Source: Pagrus major (taxonomy: Eukaryota; Chordata; Actinopteri; Spariformes; Sparidae). From it: a stretch of DNA of 64,000 bases. Position 1 is the first letter of the stretch; each line of letters begins with the position of its first letter. Location of the stretch: contig NC_133232.1 in NCBI RefSeq assembly GCF_040436345.1, positions 15,151,720-15,215,719 on the forward strand, in the 5' to 3' direction. Of this stretch, positions 21,201-36,200 are shown one piece after another. The notes under the pieces were generated by a model that had not been told where the DNA came from, did not search any database, and saw only the letters and a list, made by a program, of their open reading frames with translations. A program made the position numbers and the translations under genes.

Positions 21201-24200
21201 GACAGATATTTATGAACTAATCATTACCTGATGATTCACTTATATATTACCTCTTCAAATATCTTATCATTATCTACTATAGAGTCTTGAAATCACAGTT
21301 ACTCAGAATTAAATAGTAACTGGACTTGCATTTCTATAGCACTTCAGTCTGCTGACCACTCGAAGCGCTTGAAAACACATTCACCCAATCACACACAATC
21401 ATACACTGATGGCAGAGGCTGCCATGCAGGGTGCCGACCTGCTCATCAGGAGCAGTTTGGGGTTCAGTATCTTGCTCAAGGACACTTGTAGCAAAGGGAG
21501 CTGGGGATTTGAACCAGCAACCTTCCGATTTACTAGATTTACCTCCTGAGCTACAGCCACCCAAAATGACCCATTAACGATTCATTAATTATCTACTACT
21601 GAGTAACTACTCACATTTTTGTGTATCTTATAGTAAACAAAAAATGTGTCACATCAGTGTGGGGACTACCACCGACATATACACAAACCTTCTGATTCCA
21701 TAGATGTAGCTGACAGTTATGACCTCGATGAGGACGATGAACAGCAGCGAGAACGTGGCTGCATAGTCGTTGAATATGGTGAACCAGTAATTGCCTGACG
21801 TGGTGGTGAAGCCCAGACCAACCAGCAGACAGAACAAACACACTATACCTGCAAACGAAGCACAGAACCCAGTCACCTTCTAACTCCACTTTAAATCAAT
21901 ATTTAAAAGAATTTTTTGAAGATAAGAAATGAACTCTCCTTTTAAATATTGTATAAAACCTTTGAGTTGGGTTTTGATTTCCTGTCAGCTGCTGGGATCC
22001 CCCCATGAGCTTGCAGAGGTCTGAATGTCTGCAGGTGCTTGTGCAGGTGATTTTCTCTGGCTCAGGTATGATCCCAAAAAAGGGTATTTTCCAAAAGTCA
22101 GAGTCAGATTGCTTCCTATTAGCCAGTGGTTCTCAGACTGGGGAACGGGGACCCTGGAGAGTGTCAAGTTGTTGCCATGCTGACATTTGTTCAAAGTGTC
22201 GCAATACTGGAAACATTTTTTGGATTGATTGATTAAAGGGCCGTGTCGTTTTATTAAGTTCCAGCTTTGAATACATTTAGCAAAAAATCTGAATGGTCGC
22301 TCCTTCAGAACAAAGTGGTTCATTCTCATGAAATGTCATTCAGTTTGAAATTGGCTATTTCATACTTCTAAGTATTGTAATATTATTTCACTATTAGCAG
22401 CCTACTAATCATTAAACATTATTTATTACACTTACTAGTTTCTGCACGTGTACTGTTGTTGTTCATGCTCTCTCACTTAAACTAAGTCAAACATGTTCCT
22501 CTCAGTAGGCACACTCATTGTTTCTCATCTTTAACTAGTGATGTTTACTGGTTATTAAAGAACAAGAAGATAGAAGTCCACCTGTATAATATTGTGTTGA
22601 AGCTGGTATCAGAAAAGTCCTGCAGAGTGTGTGAACAGGTTACAACCAGTATAAATAAAGTAAAATGGTAATAGATTACTGCCACTCTACAGAGTACCAG
22701 CACGAACTGATGGACACAACAATGATGATGCAACACTTTCCATCGACATCAGCCTGGAACTTACCGTTTAACAACTCGATGCTTACGTTGGCCATCACTT
22801 TGAAGTCTCGTAGCGGGGTGATGATGGCAGTGACGTTGCCCAGCATGCTGCCCATTCCCAACAGCAGGAGCATGAAGAAGTACAGAACTGACCACAGCTG
22901 AGGCAATGGCATGTTCTTAATGGCTTCGCTATACACAATGAAGGCAAGACCTGCCCCCTCTACTGCCTGAAACAGATGGAAGAGAGAGACAAACAGAATG
23001 AGTACGCTCTGTCAGAAGCCCTGTCCTGATCTGACATCTCTACCCAGCTGTAACACTTTATACATTACACTTCTAGATCCTGATTGTCTTTATCTATATG
23101 TGTTAAGAAGGTAAAAGATTTTAGTGTCAGAGTCAGTCAGATGTTAAGAATTAGTGAATTCGATGCCAGCATGACCCAGCTGGTTTTAATATGGGAGCTA
23201 ATAAGCCCATGTGGACTGCAGAACCCCCTACCAACTGAAGCCCTGTTTCTATAGCAGGTCCACTTGTCCTGTGTTGGTATGTTTCGCTACTTGATGTCCT
23301 TTTTAATGGTCATCTCTGCTAAAATCATAGACGCTCCAGGTCCTGGGCCCTCCCTGTGGGGCTGTACCCTCCATAACTGATTGCTAACTGATTTTTTTAT
23401 GCACTCTTTAGAATTTACTTAGATCATATATCAGTAATAACCTAATTTTACACCTTATCCATGATGATAAAGATACAGAAAAATAGACATTCATAGCAAA
23501 AAAAATAGTATATTGTCAATATGTTACAAACCCCCAAATTTCAAAATTCTTGTTTTCAAGGGATCTCATGTGTGTGAGCCAAACTCCCCTGCTCCCTGAT
23601 GTCAGGGTACGAACCAGCCTCTCTGCCTCTTGCTTTACATCGCTCAGTCTATGGCTGCTGATGTCATGTCACAGTGTCTGAAAGATAACTAGCCCAGGGC
23701 ATGTTATGAGCAACCAAAGTTTCATCCCATAATGAGCAGACAGTGCACATGATAACCTTGGTGACAAAGTCAGCACATTTTCTGTGGCTGTTTCACAAAT
23801 CTAATAATGACTTGTTTGACCTATGTACAGTAGTTAGTTGTCTTGTCACTTATTAATACAGACACTGAAACTATTGGTAAGGCTCTATCAATCAGTAAAG
23901 AGTCACACATCTCCACTAGTGTGGTTTTATTAAAGGAAGACATTAATTCACCAATAATTACACACCTGTGGCTGTCATCACGTTTTACCTCTCTCCTTCA
24001 CTCTCTGTAAACTGAATCACTGACAGAGGAGGCCGAACAAAACACATTAAACATTAAAGTTATCTAAAAATTTCTGCTCTGTTGTTGTTCAGTTGTTGTG
24101 CAGTTGTGCTCTTCATACAGGACACAAGTTCATCATTCACACTGGCCCTCTTTGGATATGGTGGATGTAGCAGTATCTTTCCACCCACTCACCTCAACAT

Positions 24201-27200
24201 ATGTAATATTAGACTTATTTTGCTTCTATGCGTCAAAACATTATTTTATTAAAGTTTTCCACCGGTGGCGGACTTGTTGAACCATGCGCACACAGCCTCC
24301 GTCCTTCATTCATTCAACCACTTTCTTGAAAAGGTCAGTGTTGCAATATTTACACATATCCAAAAACCCAAAGGTCTTCGTGTTTAAAAGTAGGTGTTTC
24401 TCCTGATCAGAAATGTGGCCTCTTCTTCTGTGCAGAGCTGACCAAATTCTGTATCATATTCTGAATATTGTCATATTCTGAATAATAGTTGGAAATTTGT
24501 GTGCATGTAAACGTAGTCAATGTGGAGGGGGTCACTCGTAGTGATGAACATACAGCAAATTATCATCCAAATGTGCATATCCCCTCGGCCTGCTCACTGT
24601 TTATACATCATTAATTCAGCTCATAACATTATTTTACCTGCAAAAACCAACTCCATCCACAGCCAGTTCACTCTGCTGCTGTCTGGCAAGAGACACAGAA
24701 GTATCCACTGCCATACCAGCAGACTACAGAGCAGCTCCTTTCCTCTGTGAGACTCCTGAACTCACCTTCAACACTTCACTATAAACAAATAGTTTTGTTC
24801 TTGTGTAGCATAAAGGGACTACAACTTGTATTTCGTTGTACAACCCTGTGTTCTGATATGACAATTAAAAGAAGATTGAACCTTGAACCTAAAAATCCAC
24901 AGTTCATTGCCTGCTCAGCATCAAACAGGAGAAAACGTCAGAAGAGTTGGTTACCAATGTGGAGCATTTAGCAGCTAAAGAGTCAGATATACCTGACAGA
25001 GCTAACACAGAGGCCACGGCTGGGCGTTATATTCATCAGGTGGTTAGAAACACGACTTTCAATGAAAGCTAATGTTACTCTGTAACTGCTGGATGTGTGT
25101 TAACTGTTTTCTTATATGTTCACCAAATCACCTGAGAAGCTGATAAGTAATACTATGCTGTTCACAACCTGCTTCCACTGGCTCCAGGTGGACAAACCAA
25201 CAGGAACTAAAAATAAGCGTTTAATGCAGGGTTACCTGTCATGATTTGGACTTTTGGTGTGGGGTTTTGTTGTTTTGGTGCGGGGTTTTGTTGTTTTGGT
25301 GCTTGTTAGTGAAATGTGCTGCTGAGGCTGGGTGTGGTTTCTCTGATGGCCGGACCTGCTTCCTCTCACACACCTGCAGTGCATTTGATCAATCAGTGCC
25401 AGCTCTGTTGGCACTCTACCACCCAACGTTCACTCTTTTGTGGATCATCATTGTATTACCCACCAGCTTCCACCAAAGCCTCAGCCAACGCCACAGCGAG
25501 CCTCCGCTACCACACCTGCTGTGCCTCTTGCCTCAGCCTCCTTCCACTGCCCCCTACCTGTGCTATAATAATAAATTCCCTTAAAACTTCTCCCAGTCTC
25601 GGTGTCCGCTTTTGGATTATACATACAACCTTTTTACAAATCATAACAGTTACCTTCAAAAACCTCAGTTTTAACACATCCCCAAATGATTGTTTATATA
25701 ATCTTACCTCTTTTCCCTGACCCAGATCCATAGAGGATGACCTAAACTGCTTGATTAATAAATGTGTTTTCTATAAATGGCAGATTAGCAGCAAAAAAGT
25801 CTAAAAAATATTAAGGCTATGCAAAATACACTGCCTGTTCCCACAACTTGGTTCACATGCCTAGACTCTGAATCAATCGTCTTGAATTAAACTTACAACT
25901 GAAAGCTCAAAGAGTGTTTGAAGCACCAAACATCTGTATCTTTGGACAATCGACTACAGTTTCTAATGAAAAGGCTCAATCCCAACCATGTAGAGGCATT
26001 CTGGGCAGACACTGAATAAGCTATGCTCACATTTTCATATTTGAAACTGTTCACTCATTCCTTACATGGTGAACCACAAGCTTTTTCAAAACAAACTCGA
26101 CACATGACAAGTCATCCCTCTTCTCCCAAAACTTCTGAAGGATTGTCTGGACCTGGTCAGCTGGTTAGGAGGAGTACATTAAATAAAGCATGTCATTTCC
26201 TGGACTCATACAAAACATGTGAAGTTTGGTACAGATTGGACTACTCACATTTGCATTACAACAGCTAACTGTTGCTGCGCCATTTGGACAGATTGTGGTC
26301 ATAGTTTAAGAAGACAGGATGCAATCTGCCATCAAAGAAGGAAACTTTGTACTGACTGTTTGTCTGACTGTTTGTCTCTCTTTTACATGTTGCTTTGTTT
26401 AATGATTAACTCTTGATAAGTTGGAGATATAGTCTGTTTACTGTTTTATCTCTCCTGTGCCCTTTCAGTTTATACTATTTATAAACTATTTTATCTCCTC
26501 ATATAAATGGACTTGTATTTCCTTTACAACACTTGTTGACTACAGCTGGACGAGGAGAGGTGGACTCTGTGTTTATAACTTCGATGCTTGGTGCTCACAC
26601 AGTCACAGTTGATGGACAGTGTTTACCTGATGTCAAACTTTTAATATGAAGATGCCAACCACATTATCATCAGCATCTTGTTGCTGCTTGTGTCACCCCT
26701 GGGCAACTTTATTAAAACTTTGGAGTCCCTCTTCACACTCTTCCCCATTTCCACACACACATTAGTTTTTACATATCTAATATCATTACATCTCCCCCTT
26801 TAAGTGAAGTGCCAGCATTTTTTCAAACAGCTATTATTTATCTGTACTTGTATTTGTTCCCCTTAATGTGTGTATACAGTATGATCAGTACTTTGACTTT
26901 GCGTGGGTCCACCTCCTTGCCCTGTGCACTGATGACGTGGCCCAGCAAACTGGCACTTGTTGGAGTGTCAGCCCCCCCTTCTGGAGTCGCTCTAACACTA
27001 AGTGCAGCCTGTGGTCGTGTTGTTGACCTAGAGATGACCTAGATGAAGATGATAATGTTGTCTGCATGCAAGATGGCTCCTTCCAGTCCTGCCAACATCT
27101 GTGTTAGTCGCTTTTGAAAGTGCTTGTGTTGCAGATTAAATCCTTAATCGCAGTCTGTGAAAACAGAGCCTCCCTGCGAGAATCCAACTGTGGCATCTAG

Positions 27201-30200
27201 TTCTATAAAGACTGTTGCTCCTGCGAGCTTGGCCAGGGTTTTGTCTACAGCTGGCAGGATTTGTCTTTCACAGCAGACTTTCAGGTTTGGGTGCTCCCAC
27301 CATCCCTTCAAACTGTGGGTTCTTCAATGGGCACAATCACACCTATTTTTTACATTTGTTAGCAGTTCCTCTTCAACTTTGACGATCAACGGTCTTTTTA
27401 GTAACTTGGACCTTTATCATGTGTATTTATTTCTCTGTCTTTCTCTGTGAAACTTTTTCTTGTTTTCCACTGTATCCACATTTGCTTGTTTCTGATCGGT
27501 GTCTGTTGTCACACAGTGGTTTGATATTTCTTAATATCCTCTTGTTGTCTGATTTTTTGGACAGCTTGTGCCAGTGTTAGTTTGCTATCCATTTGCAGAC
27601 TCTCTGACAGGCCGAGGTGACAGTGTTTTTCCAGACTGTACACTGTGGAGATGAAAGAATCAACAGATTCTCCTGGCTCTGGGCCTATTTTGTTAAAACA
27701 AGTTCATTCATCGTTCACACTATTGCCATTTTTACGTTACATCAGCCAGCATGGCTCTACTAGGTTTGACTCAGCACATCGGCTTAGCGTTGGTGGGATT
27801 TGCCTCTCCATCACAACACCGCTACCTGCTCCAAGGTGTGTCTATAACTGCTGACGCACTTGTCTTGTGTAGTGGTCAAAGAGAATGGATGTAAAAAGCT
27901 GTTCCTCCCCGCAGTCCACAAAAAAACCTCTGGTAATTGGGTGGCAAACATCTCCCCTGTTCCTCGACTGCAGTCTGGACACAGGCTAACACACAAAGAT
28001 TCAGTAAGAAGCTATGAAACTACTGAGTGACTTTTAAAAACAGAGAAGGCACAGCTTGGCTCAACTCAGCATGACAAAACTGGTAATGAAAAAACAAATC
28101 AGCACAGTTTGACTCTGTGCGGCCAAAAGTACTAGTGGAAAAAATTCAAATGTTTGAATATGAAGTTCTTGCATCTTGTAAGCTCGTCAATAGGGGGCGC
28201 TTGAGTGCCGCCCCACCCGTCCCATATAAAGAAGAATCATAGACCTTCATTGATTAAGACTAGATTAAGATTATATTTTTAAATGAGCGACCTAAATATT
28301 ATGCAGTTAGTGAGTAACATGTATAATATGTTCTACGTTGTGTAAAGTTACTAAGAGGTGATGTATTTCCGGCAGAAAACTTTGGCCATAGCTCCTCGTT
28401 ATAAGTTGTACATGTGCACTTCACCTGCTGTGATACAAGAAGTAGGAGCTTGCTGGGCGCTGACTTTCACCGTTCCAAGGCCGTGATAGAAAGCACGAGA
28501 AGGAAATGACGAAGGAGCAGATGACGTAGAAGTTCGTAGAGATTTGGAGGAGCCTTCTATGATAGAGTGAATTGTGGAGAATAAATCAAAAAAAAAAGCT
28601 AAGTCGCTGAAAACAACGCCGTTTGAGAGGAGAACACTGCATGAAAAACTCAGACCTGAGCAGACATCATGTTAAAACAACATGCACAAGACAGAGGAAG
28701 ACAGTACACCCGGTCTTTTTCATGAGGCTGGTTTGCTAAGAAGTCGTGGCTAACTGAATGCAGTGAGGTCGGCTCTTTATTTTGCTTTCCCTGTCTCCTT
28801 TTTCAAACAGCATGAACCGAACCAGCATGGATCCAGTCAGGTATGACCGATTTGATGCACGTGATGTGTACCATCACACCTCTTTTGGTGTGCTGTATGA
28901 AATGACACGCTGGAGCAGCCGCTTGGTTCTGTGTGAACAAACAAAGGCGGTGTAAAGGCCAGCCTTCGTTGTGGCGATAATGCAGAGTCTCTGTGTGAAA
29001 AGGGCTTATGTCTAGTTTACGTAGATACTGCACTTGCTTTATCAGAGGCAACACGTGATTTAACTTCCTGCCTCTAAGGTTGAACAGACTGATCCGCAAG
29101 GCCAGTGACGTTGTGGGAGTGGAGCTGGACTTTCTGACGGTGGTGTCAGAGAGGAGGATGCTGTCCAAGTTACATGTCATCTTGGACAATGGCTCTCATC
29201 CACTCCATGATGTGGTGGTCAGCCACAGGAGTATATTCAGCACTAGACTAATCCCACCAAGATGCACCACAGAGCACCACAGGAAATCACTCCTGCCTGT
29301 GGCTATCAAACTGTTCAATTCCTCGCTTTATTGCTCTGTATATATGTACATTTCTTGTATTTTTGTTTTGTTTTTGTTTTTGTTGATATTGATATTATTA
29401 TTATTACTATTATTATTATTATTATTATTTCTGCATATGCTGAACTTTGAATGGGAGCAGCTGGGATACTAAAGTATTTCTGATTCTGATTCTGATTAAA
29501 TCATAGCTAATCAGCTAACATGTATACTGGAAGTACTGGACTTTTTAGAAGTTCTAAAAAATCTCAGAAGTTTCTTAGAAATTACCTGCAAATTACCACA
29601 AGACTACTTTTATTGATAATTACCCCCACATTATTTGATGATAATATCATACTACTTTTAATTATAAGCAGTTATTGGTGAGTTGTTGGTGAAAATGTAA
29701 CTGGTTAAAAAATGTTCTTCAATTTACTGACCTGCAGAAGCTAAGCAGAAACCAGTTGGAAGTTTATTAATGTTTATTGCACTGTTCATATTTGTTTATT
29801 TGTTTTCTCCCTCCCACATTCTGTGTAAGCCAACTGTATTCTCGTTATGTTGATGCTTTAAGTGTGTACAACTGTCATACAGGTGTAATGATGAGAAACA
29901 TACGGTGTTTAGTTCACTCTCCAGGTCACAGGATTCCAGTTGGCTTTCGATTTCAGCAAACTGCACTGGATATGTTGAGTTCAGCTTGTCAATCCACACG
30001 AAGACATTGTCAATGGTGATGCTGTCTTCTGCTATATTAAAGGTGTTCAGCAGCAGTAAGCGTACCCTGGAAGAGTGAGAGGAGGACAGTTACATGAGTA
30101 CACTATTTTATCCACTATCAACGCTGTGTTCTACACATTATGCTCATATAAAAACCTTGGCTAATAATGTACATATCAATACGTTCATTAATGTTAATAA

Positions 30201-33200
30201 ATTAACCTTGAAATGTCAGCAATTACAAATTTAGAGATTTTAGACATTCAGAAAATGATAATTGGTTACAATGTCCTAAGATGGAGTTCAAACTGAAAGG
30301 GTATTTGAAAAAACCTTTCTGGCCATATTTATGGACCATAAACTTTCTTAAAAATGGTAAATGTTATAGAAAAGACAAAAGACGCCATTTTCAACAAAGC
30401 AAAGACATTACTTTGGACAATTATTGAAGAAATACACAAAAGACAAGAGACAAAAGACCCATTTTGATTAACAGCTGTCGCTTTTTTGGTGTCACCCTGC
30501 AGCCAGCTCTCTGTTTGCTACAGCAGTTTGTATCCTACATGATTTATGCTTGTAGAGGTGCGAATTAATAAACAGCCCCTGTCAGGGGGACATTATGATG
30601 TTGTTGAGTTTTTAAAAAAAATATGGAGGGGAATTAATCAATCCATTGCTGACACAAAGCCCAATGTCCCAGGACCTGCACAACGCATAACTGTTACTAC
30701 AGACAGCTGAGTTTTATCTATGTTAATATATCCACGGTTGAAGGAAAGAAGAAAAACATCACTTTAACAGATGATTCTAAACTTCTGATGGTTGCAAACA
30801 TGGTGATATTTTAGTAAAAAGCCTCTTTGTTTTATGATCTACTCCCCTTTTAGTAAAATATTTATAACATAAAAGTAGAATAGAACAAACCCTACACTTC
30901 CAGTGTCCATTTCAAATTAAAAGCTTTTTTGCTTTCTTAGTGGATAGAATTCCTTCATTTCCCTAATAAGGCTTTTATTGTGAAATATTTCCAGAAATGT
31001 GTTGAGAAAAATTCAGGGACTGTCACTGTTTCATTATGGTACTTGGTCCAAATGAAGCTGCTACCATCTGGTGTCCCTTACAGTCACTTACACGATTACT
31101 ATAAAATACAGTTTGGGTGAGACATTAACGCGTATACACCCATTGATTGAAAATAGCATGATTATATTGTTAAATTTATTACATCCATGTGATGGAAGTG
31201 TATATTACGCTTATGCTGCACAACTTACAAAAGACCAACCATTGATTTTTCTCCAGGCCTGTATTTGGGGCTGGCCATTATTTGTACGTGTCCACAATGC
31301 CCTTGCCATTATTTGAGACCTGATTGTCATTTGGCTTCTGGCTTTTGTCTGAGAATTAGTGTACACAGACAATTTGGCATAGACTAATATTTTTTATATT
31401 ATTATATATTTATGAAATAATACCATATTATTATTCAATATTATATTGTACCAATAAAAAAATACAACAAATAAAACAAAATAGATTACTTGCAGCTGGA
31501 GGGTAAACACATACATAGCATGTGTGTACTGTTTAAAGAGACATGCATACAGTTGTAAGGGTACACTCACGTACACGTAAAACACACACACCTCTCCAGA
31601 CAGCTCTCGTAGTTGACTGTCGCCTTGAACCCATAGATGGCAAAGGTGACAATGCTGGCAAAGATGGAGGTTCCACTGTTGATCATGGAAACAATGATGG
31701 CCTGACGCTCAAAGTTGTTGTTGTAGTGGTTGTAGCTGGAAAAAGCTATGAGTGACCCAAAACCCAAACCCAGAGAGAAAAAGATCTGAGTGGCCGCATT
31801 GATCCATGTATTCGGGTCGGCAAGCTGTTCCATCTAAAGACAGACATACAAGAAATGAATAACAGTATTATTTACTGACCCATCATACACTGGGGTTATA
31901 CACTTTTTAAATAGAACATCTGTATTGGAAATGTACATCAAACACCACTGTGCAGACACCCAAAGCAATCTAAAAATAACGTAAGGCCAAAACTGAGTAT
32001 TGTCTGATAAACAATATAGAGGCTGCTCAGACCTGGTTTCAACATCCGTCCTGAAGTGGACAGTGGACAGCTCCGAGTACAGCTGTGAACACACCCATGA
32101 CACAATGAGCACACATTTGAGATCCGATTACTCAGACAACATTCAGAGGTGGTCTGGACTGCATGTGACCACATTCTTTTAGCAGTGTGTACGCACATGT
32201 GTACTGGGCCACACTGAAGGACCGACTACTCAACTGTCGTCCTCAGTGAAATAAGACGAAGAAGACGAAGAATATGAAGACAAAGAAGGAGGAGGAAGAG
32301 GAGGAGGAGGAGGAGGAGAAGCCACAACAAAAGCCAGAATGGATTACACACTGTGAATCCAATTTGGTTCACTGTAATGCAAACTTTGTTTTTGGGCCCT
32401 CTATCCATGTTAGCAGCAGATGTTTGTGTGTTTACCATTGAACTAGTTACCACAATATGCCAAGACTTTAGCATGTTTTTAAATAATGTTGAGTGAGTAG
32501 AAGCTTAAAGAACTTTGCAAAGGGCTATGGCAAAGTCTTAATTTCAAGTTCTTTCTTATGAATTAAGCAGTGAATGCAAAACATTAAGTTTTTTAAAAAG
32601 TTTTGAAAAAGTGAGATCTTTGTGAAATGTCACAGTATTTTTTAAATCATTTATGTCGTCTTGTAAATTTGGCATTAAATGCAATATGCAAAGTTGTTTC
32701 TGTAAAAGAAAGCAGCATCACAGTCTGCTCCTGTGTCCAAAGTGCATCTTGGGATGTGTTCACACTAACAGCCCAAATCTGTTTTTTAGCATATACAGAT
32801 TGTATTCAAATTGATTTTAGAAAGTCTGGACAGAAACAAACATTGCTAATTGGATCCAAACCACATTTGGAGGTTGTTTGAAATGTGATTCAAATCAGAT
32901 TTCTACAGATGCATCTCAGTTTGGATGCTCTGACTACTCATATCGGATTTCAAAGTCTATTTTCATCACTTGCAGCACAAAGGTGACATCAAAACCAAAG
33001 AGACTGAAGTGCAGAATCCAGGCTGCTACTCACAAAGCAGTCCGCTTCTGTGTTTGAAAGCAGTCTGTGTCACCCACATACAGAGTTATTGATGCCTACT
33101 GCATTACCATAGCGACCCATGCAGATATGTTGGTGATGTCTGGACTAAAAATCCCATCTGATCAAATAATTTCAAATAATAGTGTGTGGACACTCCATCT

Positions 33201-36200
33201 CTCAGATCTGATTTGAACAACAAGTCAGATTTGAGTGCGGTCTGAACATAACCTTACCTGCTAACATTTAGCAGCTGTTTTAACAGTTTCATTGAATTTC
33301 ACCATTTACACTACATTTATGATAGGAGACAACATTTTATTGATGGTAAACATGTCAAATAATAATAATAAAAAAATTTGCAAAGCTCTCACTTTTTAAC
33401 CAATATACTGTAGGTTACTTCTTTTTTCGCCCGTGGAGGAAGTCCCCAGATTCCCCTATGGAATTGCTTTATTTTGTGAGATTTGCAGTTTAGACTTTAT
33501 CAACCTTGTGAAACGCTGCCTACATCAAATATGGAACAGTTTGGGCCTTCTTTAATGTTCCACATGAAGTTGTTCCTTTTTTTGTGTAAAAAACTTTCAG
33601 ACCGATACAGTTATCATTTTCATGCCCGGCACCCACACTGTGTAAATAGCAAATGTACTTGCGCCCACCTGTGTGACCCTGTGCGTATTAGTCTCAAAGT
33701 GTGGTGTGGTCAGGCGCACTGATGGCAGATTGTTATCTTGAGGCAGCAGAAAGCGACTGTTTGCTTCCTGCTATTTAAAAGACGCATAATTCAGACAGTA
33801 AGATGTGCCTACATAGGCATAGGCTGATTTTATGATTTGAGAGGCTGCTTTCAGTTATTTTAAACATTTCCATGAATGCAGTCATGTCACTGTAACAAAT
33901 ATCATGGCCCATTTAATCAGCAAAACTAAAGGCAGCAGCTGGGGATCACATTCCTTTCCCTCAGCGAAGATTAGTGCCACTGTTTAATAGGTTTCAGGTC
34001 CTGGCACACCTGGCTCTTAAAAGGGAATGGGAGACGACACTCAGATTGGTTTGATTTATGTTCTGCCCAAAACACACCCATGACTAATTCAGAGTCTAAA
34101 TGCCACCTCTTTGCACAGACTTTCCGCTGTTTAACTAGCAAAATGGACTTGGCCACACCCTAAATGCATTAGCGCGCTGCACTTTAGACCATGCGTGTGA
34201 ACTGATGGGAGCAAAACTGTCCACTTGTGATGAGATCCCTCAGGACGAGTGGTAAGATCAGGTCTGAATTCCCTCTCAGTGTGCCAGCAGTCTAGGCTGT
34301 AATGCTAGGCACCCATATACAGAATGGTTAAATGCCTATTGCCAAACTCACCTTGGGTATAAACATGTATTTGACGCCATTGACGGCACCATGAAGAGTG
34401 ATGCCACGGATCAGGTAGATAAAGAGGACCACATATGGAAAAGTGGCTGTGAAGTACACCACCTGCAAAGAGAAGTTTCAGTTATCTGGCTGGTTGTATA
34501 GGTCTTCACAACATTTCATTGGTAAGTTCATGTGCTTCCAAGACTGACAAACTTTCATATGGCTAACAAATGAAACAAGTAAACAAAGTTGGTGTCGGCA
34601 GTGGTAGGATAACCTGCAGGGAAAAACGCATTTTAAAACTTGGGGCAACTGAAACTGTTTTCAGATTTGATTGTGAATCTTTATATGAAGTTGAAGGTGA
34701 CGTTATGGCTCCCTCCCCATTAATGTTGAGCAGTTAGCCAGAAAAAGCTGCCCGGGAGTGTTGCCAAGATTGCTGCTGAGTGGTGAGACTTGGCTAAAAG
34801 GACTCTGGTGTATTCCCAGCAGTTCATTTTTTTTAAGTGTGTCTTAAAAAGATGTTAAATGCAATTGGCAGAGTAGACCCGACTATGGACAGTGAGGAAT
34901 ACCTGTAAGTATGTATACTCCCAGTATTTGCAATTTGAGGGACTTTCTTACCTTTCCAGTTGACTTTACTCCTCGGACAATGAACAGGTAGGTAATCATC
35001 CAGGCAAGCACGAGGCACAGTGCCTGGCCTGTATGAATGCCTCCATTCTCTTCAATAGAAGGCGAGATGTTCAGTGTTTCCCTGAAGAAGAAATACTGGG
35101 TGGGTGTTGCTCTTTCACACTCCTCTATAGGTCCTGTCCGGTTGGAATTGATGGGGCATTCTGCCCAGGGCAGCACTGACTGGGATGGTAGAGAATACAG
35201 AACAGAGTAGCTGTGTTGCCTTGCAGTCCAAATGAAATCCAATACATTGTTTAAATGAATATATGAAAATGTCTTCAGTATATAAAAGTAATTAATTAAT
35301 CAGCAGCTCACTTGAAATGAATGAAAGAGGTACCAGAAACTCCATGCATTGATGATGTTGTAATACAGACAAAGATACAGGGATGTCACAACACTAGCAA
35401 GACCTGTGAGAGAATTATACAAAAGATTTAACATTACAAATCACATAACAGAGGACAATTTGTTTCCTATTTTTGCATATAAAAAACAATAATTCTTTTG
35501 ATTCAACATTACATAACATTATGTAAACCAAATCCCATGTTTTTGAGCTGGGCCCAAAACAGTCAAGAGTTGCCAGGGTTTTGTTGTGTCCAACAGTTAG
35601 TCCGGGTGATATGCAATATAGGGTGAGGGGCCTGGACATTTTCCAATTTGGAGCCATTGCAAAAACACTTCTTGGCGTTATGTATTTTGCATAATTTGTC
35701 CTGAACAAAACATGACAACACAGAAAAGGTGATGTCTACGCCAATGTTTTGATGGTCAAAGATTACAATGATACCATATACTACATCATTAACTTTTAGG
35801 TTAGGTTAGGTTAGCTTAGAGGTAATGGTGAATTCTGTTACATTATGAGAAGGAACCTAGAGACAATTTTGTGACGGGGTCACACCAGAACAAGGTATGT
35901 ACAACAATACACATGGTATAGTTCACCTGTTTCACAAAACTAATTTCTCTACTGTTTCATTGCACCATTCATGTCACCGCAGGTGTGATCCCACTGCAAG
36001 ATGGTCTCCAGTTTTACCTAACCTAATTTCTATCTAAGTTTCATGACTGCATCTTGCAGTCTGGAACAGTACCTTTGGAATGGAAGACTGGGGTGTTGGT
36101 TCCCATCTTTAAGAAAGGGGACCGGAGGGTGTGCTCCAATTACCGAGTATCACACTACTCAGCCTCCCTGGGAAAGTTTACTCCAGGGTGCTGGAAAGGA

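Noticed and set aside
25246-25720. 112- and 134-codon frames as genes
   Set aside because: They overlap the solo LTR at 25237-25648 and have no homology.
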